From Bacillota bacterium (lineage in GTDB: Bacteria; Bacillota; Clostridia; Oscillospirales; Ruminococcaceae): a stretch of 8,338 nucleotides of DNA. Of this stretch, positions 1 through 5,734 are shown piece by piece (position 1 is the stretch's first letter; each line of letters begins with the position of its first letter). The DNA is taken from the NCBI GenBank assembly GCA_029550985.1, contig JAKPGH010000140.1, forward strand, positions 1 through 8,338. Direction: 5' to 3'. Under the pieces are notes generated by a model that saw nothing but the letters and a program-made list of their open reading frames with translations, searched no databases and was not told where the DNA came from. The translations under genes and the position numbers were made by a program.

Positions 1-732
1 GGCGGCTTCCAGGCGGGCGATATCCGCCGCCACATACAGCGACTCGTCGGGCAGCTGAAAGCGCAGGGGAATCTGCAGGGCGTGGGAAATGGGCTCTGCC
101 GCCTTTTGAATCTGTTCCAGGTAGGCTTTGAGGTCAATCTCCTCGATGGAAAGGTCCAGCAGCCCGCTTTGGTAACGGGAATACTCCGTCAGGTTGGAGG
201 CCAGGCGCAGAACGTTGTATCCCTGCAGAGCGACCAGGTTGAAGCTTTCCTGCATCCAGGTGGTGTGCATCAGCTCCGCCTTTTGGTATACACAGTCCAG
301 CGTGGAAAACACATCCCCCACCGTCTGACGGATGCCGTTGGCCAACGTCTCGGCCATGCGGGTACCCTGATAGTACACCTTGGAATCAATGTAGTTATCC
401 ATCCGGATAAACATCAAAACAAGCCCTTCGGCCTTGCCGTTTTCCAGGATGGGGGTGATGCTCAGGTTCACACTGGAAAGGGGCAACACCTCCTTCAGGG
501 TACAGTTTCCGGTTTCCACTGCCTGACGCAGCAGTTCGTCCCGGTCAAACTCCGCCAATAAACTGGCAAGGCCCTGAGTGGTAGTAGCCCCTTCGTAGTA
601 CCGATTTGCTAACTCGTTGCTAAAATATACTTTCCACTGACAGTTACAGATAATCACGGGAAGAGGGAAATTTCGGTAGACGTAAAACAGCGACTGGCAC
701 CGCCGAATAAAATCCAGTTGGTATTCAGACAT
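1..732 (-). CDS. Sensor histidine kinase-like protein, N-terminal 244 residues, phospho-acceptor His replaced by Asn (partial)
   Basis: The gene reads leftward and stays open to the left window edge, so only residues 1-244 are seen. Residues ~15-115 look like a PAS-type sensor fold (VIICNCQWKVYFSNELANR, then a later beta strand around VLMFIRMD). Residues ~124-188 resemble a two-helix dimerisation domain; the second helix and exit, LRLASNLTEYSRYQSG, match the usual kinase pattern ending in LSRYESG. The tail at 230-244 (VAADIARLEAA) resembles the start of the ATPase domain (ADPDRLEQ). Where kinases have SHELRTPL, this protein reads ANGIRQTV, which puts Asn132 at the phospho-acceptor position. 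No transmembrane segment or signal peptide is visible, so it is probably cytoplasmic. The ATG at 732 is preceded by GGAAGGGGGG with normal spacing and by a near-consensus promoter. Catalytic motifs lie outside the window. The kinase-like architecture is fairly sure; loss of autophosphorylation is inference. Confidence 0.72.
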   Translation of the reverse strand, partial: MSEYQLDFIRRCQSLFYVYRNFPLPVIICNCQWKVYFSNELANRYYEGATTTQGLASLLAEFDRDELLRQAVETGNCTLKEVLPLSSVNLSITPILENGKAEGLVLMFIRMDNYIDSKVYYQGTRMAETLANGIRQTVGDVFSTLDCVYQKAELMHTTWMQESFNLVALQGYNVLRLASNLTEYSRYQSGLLDLSIEEIDLKAYLEQIQKAAEPISHALQIPLRFQLPDESLYVAADIARLEAA

Positions 733-763
733 CTGTATTCCCCCCTTCCAAATTTTTATTATT

Positions 764-792
764 ATTATATAAGAAGCCTCCCTTTGTGTAAA
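764..792 (-). promoter_or_regulatory. Sigma-A-type promoter of the sensor-kinase-like gene
   Basis: On the minus strand, TTTACA (792-787) and a perfect TATAAT (769-764) are separated by exactly 17 bases. Transcription would start near 757, giving a leader of about 25 nt that holds the GGAAGGGGGG ribosome-binding site before the ATG at 732. This near-consensus promoter suggests steady expression. Confidence 0.75.
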
Positions 793-948
793 CATCCTTT
801 CGACAGCTTTTTTGGTTTTTACAAAGAGGAGTGCCCGCTTTCTTTCCCATTGTAATCTGAAAATCGTGAGAAACACTGTAAAAGTTGTGTTTTTTTTGCA
901 CGAATTTGGGCAAGATAGGAGAATCGTGAAGTTTGTAACAAGCATTTC

Positions 949-977
949 TTGTAGTTTTTCCAAAGTTGGTATAAAAT
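949..977 (+). promoter_or_regulatory. Probable gap promoter
   Basis: TTGTAG (949-954) and TAAAAT (972-977, within TATAAAAT) are 17 bases apart. Transcription would start near 984, about 25 nt ahead of the ATG, with the strong Shine-Dalgarno AAAGGAGG at 994-1001. An inverted repeat ACAAG-5-CTTGT (938-952) overlaps the -35 box and may be an operator. The octamer AATCGTGA occurs twice upstream (862-869 and 922-929), exactly 60 bases apart. No regulator gene is adjacent. Confidence 0.65.
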
Positions 978-1008
978 AGTATGTGTACAACCAAAAGGAG
1001 GTATCATT

Positions 1009-2028
1009 ATGGCTATCAAAGTCGGCATCAACGGATTTGGACGCATCGGTAGGCTGGTTTTCCGTGCTGCGATGTCCCAACCAGACAAATTTGAGATCGT
1101 AGGCATCAACGATCCTTTTGTCGACCCCGAATACATGGTATATATGACCAAGTACGACACCGTGCACGGCAAGTTCAACGGCGAAGTTTCCAGCGACGGC
1201 AAAAACCTGATTGTCAACGGCCGTGCCATCAGCGTCTTTGACAAAATGAGCCCCAACGAAATTCCCTGGTCCGAAGTGGGTGCTGAGTACGTGGTGGAAT
1301 CCACCGGCGTGTTCGTCGCTCAGGAAAAGGCGGAACTGCACCTGCAGGCCGGCGCCAAGAAGGTTGTTATCTCCGCTCCTGCTAAGAGCAAGGAAACTCC
1401 CACCTTCGTTATGGGCGTCAACCAGGACAAGTACACCAAGGACATGACCGTTGTTTCCAACGCTTCCTGCACCACCAACTGCTTGGCTCCTCTCGCCAAG
1501 GTCATCCACGACAACTTCGGCATTGTCGAAGGCCTGATGACTACCGTTCATGCCACCACCGCCACTCAGAAGACTGTGGATGGTCCCTCCAAGAAAGACT
1601 GGAGAGGTGGACGTGCCGCCGCCGGCAACATCATTCCCTCCTCCACCGGCGCCGCCAAAGCCTGCGCTCTGGTTATCCCCGAACTGACCGGCAAACTGAC
1701 CGGTATGGCTTTCCGGGTACCCACTCTGGACGTTTCCGTGGTCGACCTGACCGTCCGTCTGGAAAAATCCACCACCTATGAGGAAATCTGCGCCAAGATC
1801 AAAGAAGCCAGCGAAGGCTCCCTGAAGGGCATCCTGGGCTACACCGAGGACATGGTGGTTTCCAGCGACTTCATCGGCGATTCCCGCACCTCCATCTTCG
1901 ACGCCAAGGCCGGCATCATGCTGAATCCCAACTTTGTCAAGCTGGTTTCCTGGTACGACAACGAGTGGGGTTACTCCAACAAGGTCCTTGACCTCATCGG
2001 CCATATGTATACCGTTGACCACGCTTAA
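1009..2028 (+). CDS. gap: Glyceraldehyde-3-phosphate dehydrogenase (phosphorylating, NAD-type)
   Basis: This is the cytosolic glycolytic enzyme that oxidises glyceraldehyde 3-phosphate with NAD and phosphate to 1,3-bisphosphoglycerate. At 339 residues it has the usual family length. The N-terminal Rossmann fold starts with INGFGRIGR (residues 7-15), and Asp35 in GIND is the residue that normally favours NAD over NADP. The catalytic site SNASCTTN gives Cys154, with the assisting His181 in TTVHATTATQ. The phosphate-binding SSTGAAKA and AFRVPT segments are present, and the C-terminus has the conserved WYDNEWGYSN. The ATG has a strong AAAGGAGG site 7 bases upstream and its own promoter. A hairpin terminator lies about 87 bases after the stop, so the gene appears to be transcribed alone, without pgk or tpi next to it. 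Codon choice is strongly biased, as expected for a highly expressed gene. The identification is secure. Confidence 0.98.
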   Translation: MAIKVGINGFGRIGRLVFRAAMSQPDKFEIVGINDPFVDPEYMVYMTKYDTVHGKFNGEVSSDGKNLIVNGRAISVFDKMSPNEIPWSEVGAEYVVESTGVFVAQEKAELHLQAGAKKVVISAPAKSKETPTFVMGVNQDKYTKDMTVVSNASCTTNCLAPLAKVIHDNFGIVEGLMTTVHATTATQKTVDGPSKKDWRGGRAAAGNIIPSSTGAAKACALVIPELTGKLTGMAFRVPTLDVSVVDLTVRLEKSTTYEEICAKIKEASEGSLKGILGYTEDMVVSSDFIGDSRTSIFDAKAGIMLNPNFVKLVSWYDNEWGYSNKVLDLIGHMYTVDHA

Positions 2029-2114
2029 TGGTGGTTAAGCACGAAAACAAAATAGCGGAGCAACATTGAATTCCAATCTAAATACACCGGGTTGGAACAA
2101 CGATGCAAAGCAAG
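2029..2114 (+). other. gap 3' untranslated region with a weak stem-loop
   Basis: There is no gene here. TTCCAATC (2071-2078) can pair with GGTTGGAA (2090-2097), with one G-U pair, and TTG/CAA can extend the stem across a two-base bulge. It has no U tract, so it is not a terminator. It may be a 3' end stability element, or chance. Confidence 0.3.
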
Positions 2115-2162
2115 ATCCGCTCCCTTTTCGGTCTTTTGTCGGACGAAAAGGGAGCGGATTTT
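2115..2162 (+). terminator. Intrinsic terminator of gap
   Basis: A perfect 16-base inverted repeat lies at 2115-2130 and 2144-2159 (core CGCTCCCTTTTCG / CGAAAAGGGAGCG) with a 13-base loop. It is followed by TTTTATGTTGTT, a short and interrupted U tract. Its core closely resembles the second hairpin at 2491-2525. Confidence 0.75.
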
Positions 2163-2278
2163 ATGTTGTTCGAAAGTAAACCAAGGGATATCGGTTTCAT
2201 TGTTCGTGCAGAACAGTATTTATGATGTCCAAGTATAATACCGGATGCAAACCCATTTATTTCGATGCTTCACACATG

Positions 2279-2479
2279 TTACTGCTGCATAGCAAATGCC
2301 GAGCAATTGCGCCGTTTCTTTGCCAGATATAAGGCCTTGTCCGTGTTGCGGATAAATTCCTCCATGGATGATTCGTCCGATGGGATGATCGTGTTAACCC
2401 CCAAGCTGATGGTTACATGATCCGAAACGCTGGAATGCCAATGTGGTATCAATTTTTCTTGAAAATGCGGCATTGCCAT
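2279..2479 (-). pseudogene. Remnant of a GGDEF-domain (diguanylate cyclase) gene, C-terminal end only
   Basis: The frame encodes the last ~60 residues of a GGDEF domain: an IPH...SSVSDHVTISLGV strand typical of the family, an acidic linker (SDESSMEEF), then the final helix IRNTDKALYLAKKRRN, followed by a natural-looking stop. The GG(D/E)EF active-site motif and everything before it are missing. Only 52 bases separate the first ATG from the stop of the next gene, and that space holds a hairpin with no Shine-Dalgarno site or promoter in front of the ATG. It therefore cannot make cyclic di-GMP and is best read as the surviving tail of a deleted gene. The remaining frame has no stop codons, so decay is either recent or was a single large deletion. 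The family match is from recognition of conserved patterns. Confidence 0.72.
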
Positions 2480-2490
2480 TAGAAACAGCG

Positions 2491-2527
2491 AATCGCTCCC
2501 TTTCGTCAGGCGAGAGGGAGCGATTTT
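2491..2527. terminator. Hairpin terminator beyond the CLC-F gene, better oriented for rightward transcripts
   Basis: A 15-base-pair stem pairs 2491-2505 with 2511-2525 (one G-U pair) around the loop TCAGG. Rightward, it is followed by TTTTAATACTATTTTT, a fair U tract. Leftward, it lies 6 bases past the CLC-F stop but is followed only by TTCGCTGTTTCT, so termination of the CLC-F transcript there is less certain. The core AATCGCTCCCTTTCG is nearly the same as the gap terminator stem. Confidence 0.6.
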
Positions 2528-2531
2528 AATA

Positions 2532-3725
2532 CTATTTTTGAAGGGAATAGACGGACTTCCTTCCGTTGCATATGTAGGCTATGGCGCTTACGACGGCGAA
2601 CCAGGGAATATACCTCGTGCCAAACACCTCGATTCCCATGAATACCGGCGCGAAGAAGGTGTTGGTGGCGCTTCCCAGAACGCTCACATATCCAAGGGCG
2701 ACGCACAACTCAACCGGCAACCCCAGCACACCCGCCAGCACAAATCCCGCCGACGCTCCAATCGAGCAGAGGGGGATGACTTCCCCGCCGCAATAGCCGG
2801 CCGCCAGCGTCAGGGTGGTAAAGAGAATTTTCAGCGCGAAATCCCAAGGCATGATATCGCCGCCGGAAAACGCCCCTTCGATTAAATTGGTTCCAAACCC
2901 GGAATATCTGCCCCGAAAGCAGACCATGGAAAGGATACCGATGACGGTGCCGCACACCAAAATCCGTGTGATGCCGTTCTGCATCCAACCTGACAATGCG
3001 GTTTTCAGCCGTTTGAGCAGGATGGAAAACAGCATGCCAATCAGCCCGAACACCACGCCCATGACAATCAGCTTGACGACAACTCCAAAATTCAGTGTCA
3101 TTTGTCCGCCGATGAAATGGGTGAACTTTTCACCCTCCAGCAAGCCGGACACATAATCCGCGGTAAAGGCGGCGACCACAGAGGGAAGCAGGGCGGCATA
3201 CTCAATGGCTCCGCGGCGCAGCACCTCCAGCGAAAAGAACACGGCCGTGAGCGGGATGCGGAACAAGCCGCCAAAGCCTGCGGCCATCCCCGCAATCATC
3301 AGGATTTTATTCCCATCGGAAACTTTGATTTTATTGCCAATAAAGTTGCCCAAGGTACCACCAATTTGAACGGCCACTCCTTCGCGGCCTGCGCTGCCTC
3401 CGAATAAGTGGGTCATCCAGGTGCTGCCCATGGACATGGGGACCAGTCGCAGGGGAATGGATGCGCGCTGTTCCTGATGCACCTCAAACAGCAGGGACAT
3501 TCCTTTGTTGCTCTCCTTGCCAAACTTCTGGTAGCACCACACAATCACGACACCCGCCACACCCAGAAACGGCAAGAGGGCAAAGGAATGGCTGTTTCGA
3601 AACGCGGTAATCTTTAGCAGCACGGAGCCAAAAAAAGCGCAAATGGCGCCGACCACAGCGCCGAGGGGGACGGCGGCCAAACAGAAAATCAACTGATTGC
3701 GATAAAAGGTAATGGATTGCTTCAA
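2532..3725 (-). CDS. eriCF: CLC-F type fluoride/proton antiporter under fluoride riboswitch control
   Basis: This membrane protein of about 397 residues would expel fluoride in exchange for protons. It has the CLC repeat pattern with many hydrophobic segments, the gating-glutamate motif SAGREGVAVQIGG (Glu115) and the CLC-F style stretch STWMTHLFGG just before it. Met76 (SNKGMSLLF) stands where chloride-type CLCs have the central Ser. Glu315 (YCGGEVIP) and Tyr393 near the C-terminus also fit: Met76, Glu115, Glu315 and Tyr393 sit at a constant offset of three from the key residues I recall for the Enterococcus casseliflavus CLC-F (79, 118, 318, 396). The start is taken as TTG at 3725, which has AGGAGAGG seven bases upstream and lies just after the riboswitch terminator. 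An in-frame ATG at 3836 and another at 3770 lie within the promoter or aptamer and terminator, so the 434-residue reading is wrong. The upstream fluoride aptamer independently supports the substrate. Confidence 0.93.
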   Translation of the reverse strand: MKQSITFYRNQLIFCLAAVPLGAVVGAICAFFGSVLLKITAFRNSHSFALLPFLGVAGVVIVWCYQKFGKESNKGMSLLFEVHQEQRASIPLRLVPMSMGSTWMTHLFGGSAGREGVAVQIGGTLGNFIGNKIKVSDGNKILMIAGMAAGFGGLFRIPLTAVFFSLEVLRRGAIEYAALLPSVVAAFTADYVSGLLEGEKFTHFIGGQMTLNFGVVVKLIVMGVVFGLIGMLFSILLKRLKTALSGWMQNGITRILVCGTVIGILSMVCFRGRYSGFGTNLIEGAFSGGDIMPWDFALKILFTTLTLAAGYCGGEVIPLCSIGASAGFVLAGVLGLPVELCVALGYVSVLGSATNTFFAPVFMGIEVFGTRYIPWFAVVSAIAYICNGRKSVYSLQK

Positions 3726-3744
3726 AACGACACCTCTCCTCAAG

Positions 3745-3786
3745 AAAAAAGCTGACAACTGCTGCTCCATGGCAGAAGTCATCAGC
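3745..3786 (-). terminator. Riboswitch expression platform: intrinsic terminator
   Basis: On the minus strand GCTGATGAC (3786-3778) pairs with GTTGTCAGC (3759-3751), with two G-U pairs. CTGC (3775-3772) pairs with GCAG (3765-3762) above one mismatch, and TTTTTT (3750-3745) follows. The left arm is the conserved 3' strand of the fluoride aptamer, so aptamer and terminator exclude each other. Fluoride binding should therefore block termination and turn the exporter gene on. Confidence 0.9.
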
Positions 3787-3830
3787 CAACAGGCGGTTCC
3801 GGCAAAGCCGTGGGAGAACTTCATTCCCAA
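3771..3830 (-). promoter_or_regulatory. Fluoride riboswitch aptamer (crcB motif)
   Basis: Read leftward from 3828, the RNA contains the conserved blocks of the crcB motif: GGGAATGAAGTTCTCCC, then AACCGCC, then GGCTGATGACTTCTGCC. Helices fit the known fold: P2 as GGGA/TCCC (3828-3825 with 3815-3812), P1 as GAAGT/ACTTC (3822-3818 with 3779-3775), and P3 as GCC/GGC (3794-3792 with 3787-3785). The optional insert between P2 and P3 is a small hairpin CGGC-TTT-GCCG (3810-3800). The predicted transcription start coincides with the first G of the aptamer. Fluoride, carried with Mg2+ in this class, would stabilise the fold and prevent the overlapping terminator. The gene controlled is a CLC-F exporter, a standard partner of this riboswitch. 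Confidence 0.95.
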
Positions 3831-3834
3831 AATC

Positions 3835-3863
3835 ATTGTAATATGTAGCTATCTTGGCTGCAA
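3835..3863 (-). promoter_or_regulatory. Promoter of the fluoride riboswitch and CLC-F unit
   Basis: On the minus strand TTGCAG (3863-3858) and TACAAT (3840-3835) are 17 bases apart. Start of transcription is expected at about 3828, exactly where the aptamer begins. This also shows that an ATG at 3836 cannot be the CLC-F start codon. Confidence 0.75.
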
Positions 3864-3935
3864 CCCATACCAGAGCTATTTTGAATCTTTTCGTGGCTTT
3901 TCGCCATAAAAGCTCTGCATTTTCTTTCACTTTTT

Positions 3936-3961
3936 GCTGTAATGTCAATGGACTTTACAGC
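3936..3961. repeat. 26-base imperfect palindrome in the divergent intergenic region
   Basis: GCTGTAA (3936-3942) is mirrored by TTACAGC (3955-3961), and GTC/GAC pair inside them. One T-T mismatch and the centre AATG complete the element. No U tract follows on either strand, so it is not a terminator. Its place about 30 bases upstream of the nitrilase-like gene's -35 box fits an operator for a dimeric regulator, but no regulator gene is nearby. Confidence 0.4.
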
Positions 3962-3991
3962 GTTTGAAAGCCTTGGCAGGACAAGCCCTGC

Positions 3992-4020
3992 TTGCGCAAT
4001 ATCCTCCATGCCGCTATAAT
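3992..4020 (+). promoter_or_regulatory. Promoter of the nitrilase-like gene
   Basis: TTGCGC (3992-3997) and a perfect TATAAT (4015-4020) are 17 bases apart. The start of transcription would be near 4027, downstream of the ATG at 3964, so translation must begin later, at the TTG at 4072. Confidence 0.7.
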
Positions 4021-4071
4021 GGAAGTAACAGGCAAATTCAGACAAAATTCGCCGAATCTGGGGGGAGTCGA

Positions 4072-4767
4072 TTGAAGGAACTTTCTTTGAGCGTAGGGGA
4101 ACCTTGGACTTCGCCGGCATGGGGAAGCAATTTTGTCATGTTTGCAACGGAAACCGGAGAGCCTGTTCCGGAGCCGGAAACCGAAGAGTATATCAGCCGC
4201 TGCTGCAAATACGCCAAGCATTATCGAGTGTGGCTGGTGCCGGAGAGGTTTGTGCTGATGGGATACCACTGCATGTGCCTCATCGACCCTCAAGGGAAGG
4301 TGATTGGAGCCCAAAGGGCTCTGTACCACAACCACGCCCTCCGCCCAGGGGATAAGAAAAGCACCACCCTTCAAGTCTTTCCCACCGAAGTGGGCGGCAT
4401 CTTTCTGTGCGTGGATGTGGACATCTACCGGCCCGAAGTAGCCCGCATCGCCGCCTCCATGGGCGCCCAGATTATCCTCTGCAACCAGCACATCCGGCCG
4501 GGGGATTACTCCAGCAGCATGGTGCTGACCGGCCCCTGGAATGCGGCCCAGCTGGGGGGAGTGTACGTCGTTTCGGTCACCAATCAGTACAACTGCGTCT
4601 GCGCCCCCATTCCCTTATCCCCTTTGAAGGACGGATTCCTGTGGGCTCCGCGAAGGAAACTACCCATGACTCAAAAACTGCCGGTCCAGCAGCTGGACGC
4701 CATCCCAAAGCCCAAGCCCCTCTCCCGCAAGCTGTACGCCCTGCACCGCAACGAGCTTGTCGGGTAA
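4072..4767 (+). CDS. Nitrilase-superfamily (carbon-nitrogen hydrolase fold) protein with an apparently incomplete catalytic triad
   Basis: The 231-residue protein has the CN-hydrolase layout without a signal peptide, so it is probably cytosolic. FVMFATE (21-27) matches the strand ending in the catalytic Glu. LVPERFVL then LIDPQGKVIGAQRALYHN (70-87) matches the stretch that ends in the catalytic Lys (usually YRK.HL). GGIFLCVDVDIYRPEVARIAA (108-128) matches the nucleophile region, with Cys113, and NAAQLGGVYVVSVTN (157-171) matches the ENGVYVV.AN region. At the Lys position the sequence reads QRALYH, so Lys seems replaced by Ala83. The protein is shorter than typical family members (about 260-300 residues). 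TTG at 4072 is chosen because GGGGGGAG lies four bases upstream and the promoter lies downstream of the earlier in-frame ATG at 3964. A terminator follows, so the gene stands alone. Substrate and activity are unknown; a pseudoenzyme or non-canonical amidase are both possible. Confidence 0.75.
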   Translation: MKELSLSVGEPWTSPAWGSNFVMFATETGEPVPEPETEEYISRCCKYAKHYRVWLVPERFVLMGYHCMCLIDPQGKVIGAQRALYHNHALRPGDKKSTTLQVFPTEVGGIFLCVDVDIYRPEVARIAASMGAQIILCNQHIRPGDYSSSMVLTGPWNAAQLGGVYVVSVTNQYNCVCAPIPLSPLKDGFLWAPRRKLPMTQKLPVQQLDAIPKPKPLSRKLYALHRNELVG

Positions 4768-4825
4768 AATGCTTCCTTTCAAAACAAGTCATAGCAAGCT
4801 CGCGAGAAAACCTGCCTAAATGAAG

Positions 4826-4852
4826 AACAGGCGCCCTTAGGGCGCCTGTTTT
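4826..4852. terminator. Bidirectional terminator between the nitrilase-like and ttcA-like genes
   Basis: AACAGGCGCCC (4826-4836), the loop TTA, and GGGCGCCTGTT (4840-4850) form a perfect 11-base-pair stem. TTTTG follows rightward and TTCTTCATTT leftward. It sits between two converging genes and can serve both. Confidence 0.88.
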
Positions 4853-4876
4853 GTATGTACGGAAAACGGCCTTGCT

Positions 4877-5590
4877 TTACCACCCGGAAAGGTGGGCGCG
4901 GCACATGGCTCCAAAGATTTTTTTGGATAGGTCCGGGAGTTTGCCCTTTTCCATTTCCTGCAGCCACTCCTTGGTCTCCTGGCGGACGGTGGCGCCGTCC
5001 ACGGGGCAGTTCTTCGCCAAAACCGGCAAACCCTCCCGCCGGGCGCAGGCTGCGATATCCCGCTCGGTGGCAAGGCACAGGGGGCGAATCATGGTCAAAT
5101 CCTTGCGGGAAAGATAGCTCACCGGCTGAAAGCTGCCCAACCGGCCTTCGTACACCAGGTTCATCAAAAAGGTCTCCACCGCGTCGTCCCGGTGATGGCC
5201 TAGGGCAATCTTGTTGCAGCCCTCTTCCTTTGCCATATCGTGGAGCATGCCCCGGCACATCCGGGCGCAAAGGCTGCAGGGGCTTTTTTCCTTCCGCTCT
5301 ACCAGCAGAATATCCCCCAGCTGGCTGCGGCGGATGACATGGGGAACCCCCAATCTTCCGCAAAGCCCGGTGATGGCGGTGTAATCGGTTTGCCTGCCGT
5401 GGAAGCAGGGGTCAATGGTGAGGGCAACCAACCGGTAATCAATGCCAATGAACTTCCGCAGTTGAGCAAGGCCGGACAGCAGAACCAGGGAGTCCTTTCC
5501 GCCGCTGACTCCCACCGCTATTCCGTCCCCATCCTGAATCATATTGTAATCGACGATGGCTTTGCGCATCGCTCCTAGAATCTGCTGCAT
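4877..5590 (-). CDS. ttcA: TtcA-family tRNA 2-thiolation protein (PP-loop ATPase with Fe-S cysteines)
   Basis: The 237-residue protein is a cytosolic N-type ATP pyrophosphatase that activates a tRNA base for sulfur insertion; TtcA in proteobacteria makes 2-thiocytidine at position 32. The PP-loop VSGGKDS is at 28-34. CSLCARMCRG (105-114) gives the CxxC pair (Cys105, Cys108) used with a third Cys, here probably Cys195 in KNCPVDG, to hold an iron-sulfur cluster. GHHRDDAVETFLMN (131-144) and MIRPL are also family hallmarks. Length is shorter than E. coli TtcA (about 311) but usual for the Firmicutes branch. The ATG at 5590 has GGAGGG five bases upstream and a promoter with a perfect TTGACA. Family membership is secure; the exact modified base in Clostridia is not shown by the sequence, so the gene symbol should be read as family-level. 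TilS is less likely because the CxxC motif and the short C-terminus favour TtcA. Confidence 0.9.
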   Translation of the reverse strand: MQQILGAMRKAIVDYNMIQDGDGIAVGVSGGKDSLVLLSGLAQLRKFIGIDYRLVALTIDPCFHGRQTDYTAITGLCGRLGVPHVIRRSQLGDILLVERKEKSPCSLCARMCRGMLHDMAKEEGCNKIALGHHRDDAVETFLMNLVYEGRLGSFQPVSYLSRKDLTMIRPLCLATERDIAACARREGLPVLAKNCPVDGATVRQETKEWLQEMEKGKLPDLSKKIFGAMCRAHLSGW

Positions 5591-5623
5591 CTCGGCCCTC
5601 CAAATAGATTTTTAAACTCCCTT

Positions 5624-5653
5624 AGTTTACTCGATATATACCATCACTGTCAA
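5624..5653 (-). promoter_or_regulatory. Promoter of the ttcA-like gene
   Basis: On the minus strand a perfect TTGACA (5653-5648) is followed after 18 bases by TAAACT (5629-5624), or after 17 bases by GTAAAC. The start of transcription is expected near 5617, about 27 nt before the ATG. Confidence 0.65.
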
Positions 5654-5734
5654 TATTTTTTCGTGTGGGGCGCAGGAGTTTTTTCTTCCTTTTTTCGGCA
5701 TACTAACAGCAGTAAGGAAGGAAAGGTGATTGGG

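Noticed and set aside
819..1304. Minus-strand open frame overlapping the start of gap
   Set aside because: It is antisense to gap and its promoter, and its product matches nothing recognisable.
2066..2100. Possible riboswitch or small RNA downstream of gap
   Set aside because: There is only one short stem with a bulge, no conserved motif block, and no promoter or U tract of its own.
3726..3836. N-terminal extension of the CLC protein from the ATG at 3836
   Set aside because: The ATG lies inside the -10 box and the following bases form the fluoride aptamer and its terminator, so they are not translated as the exporter.
3964..4071. N-terminal extension of the nitrilase-like protein from the ATG at 3964
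   Set aside because: A TTGCGC-17-TATAAT promoter lies within it, the extra residues match no part of the fold, and a Shine-Dalgarno site precedes the TTG at 4072.
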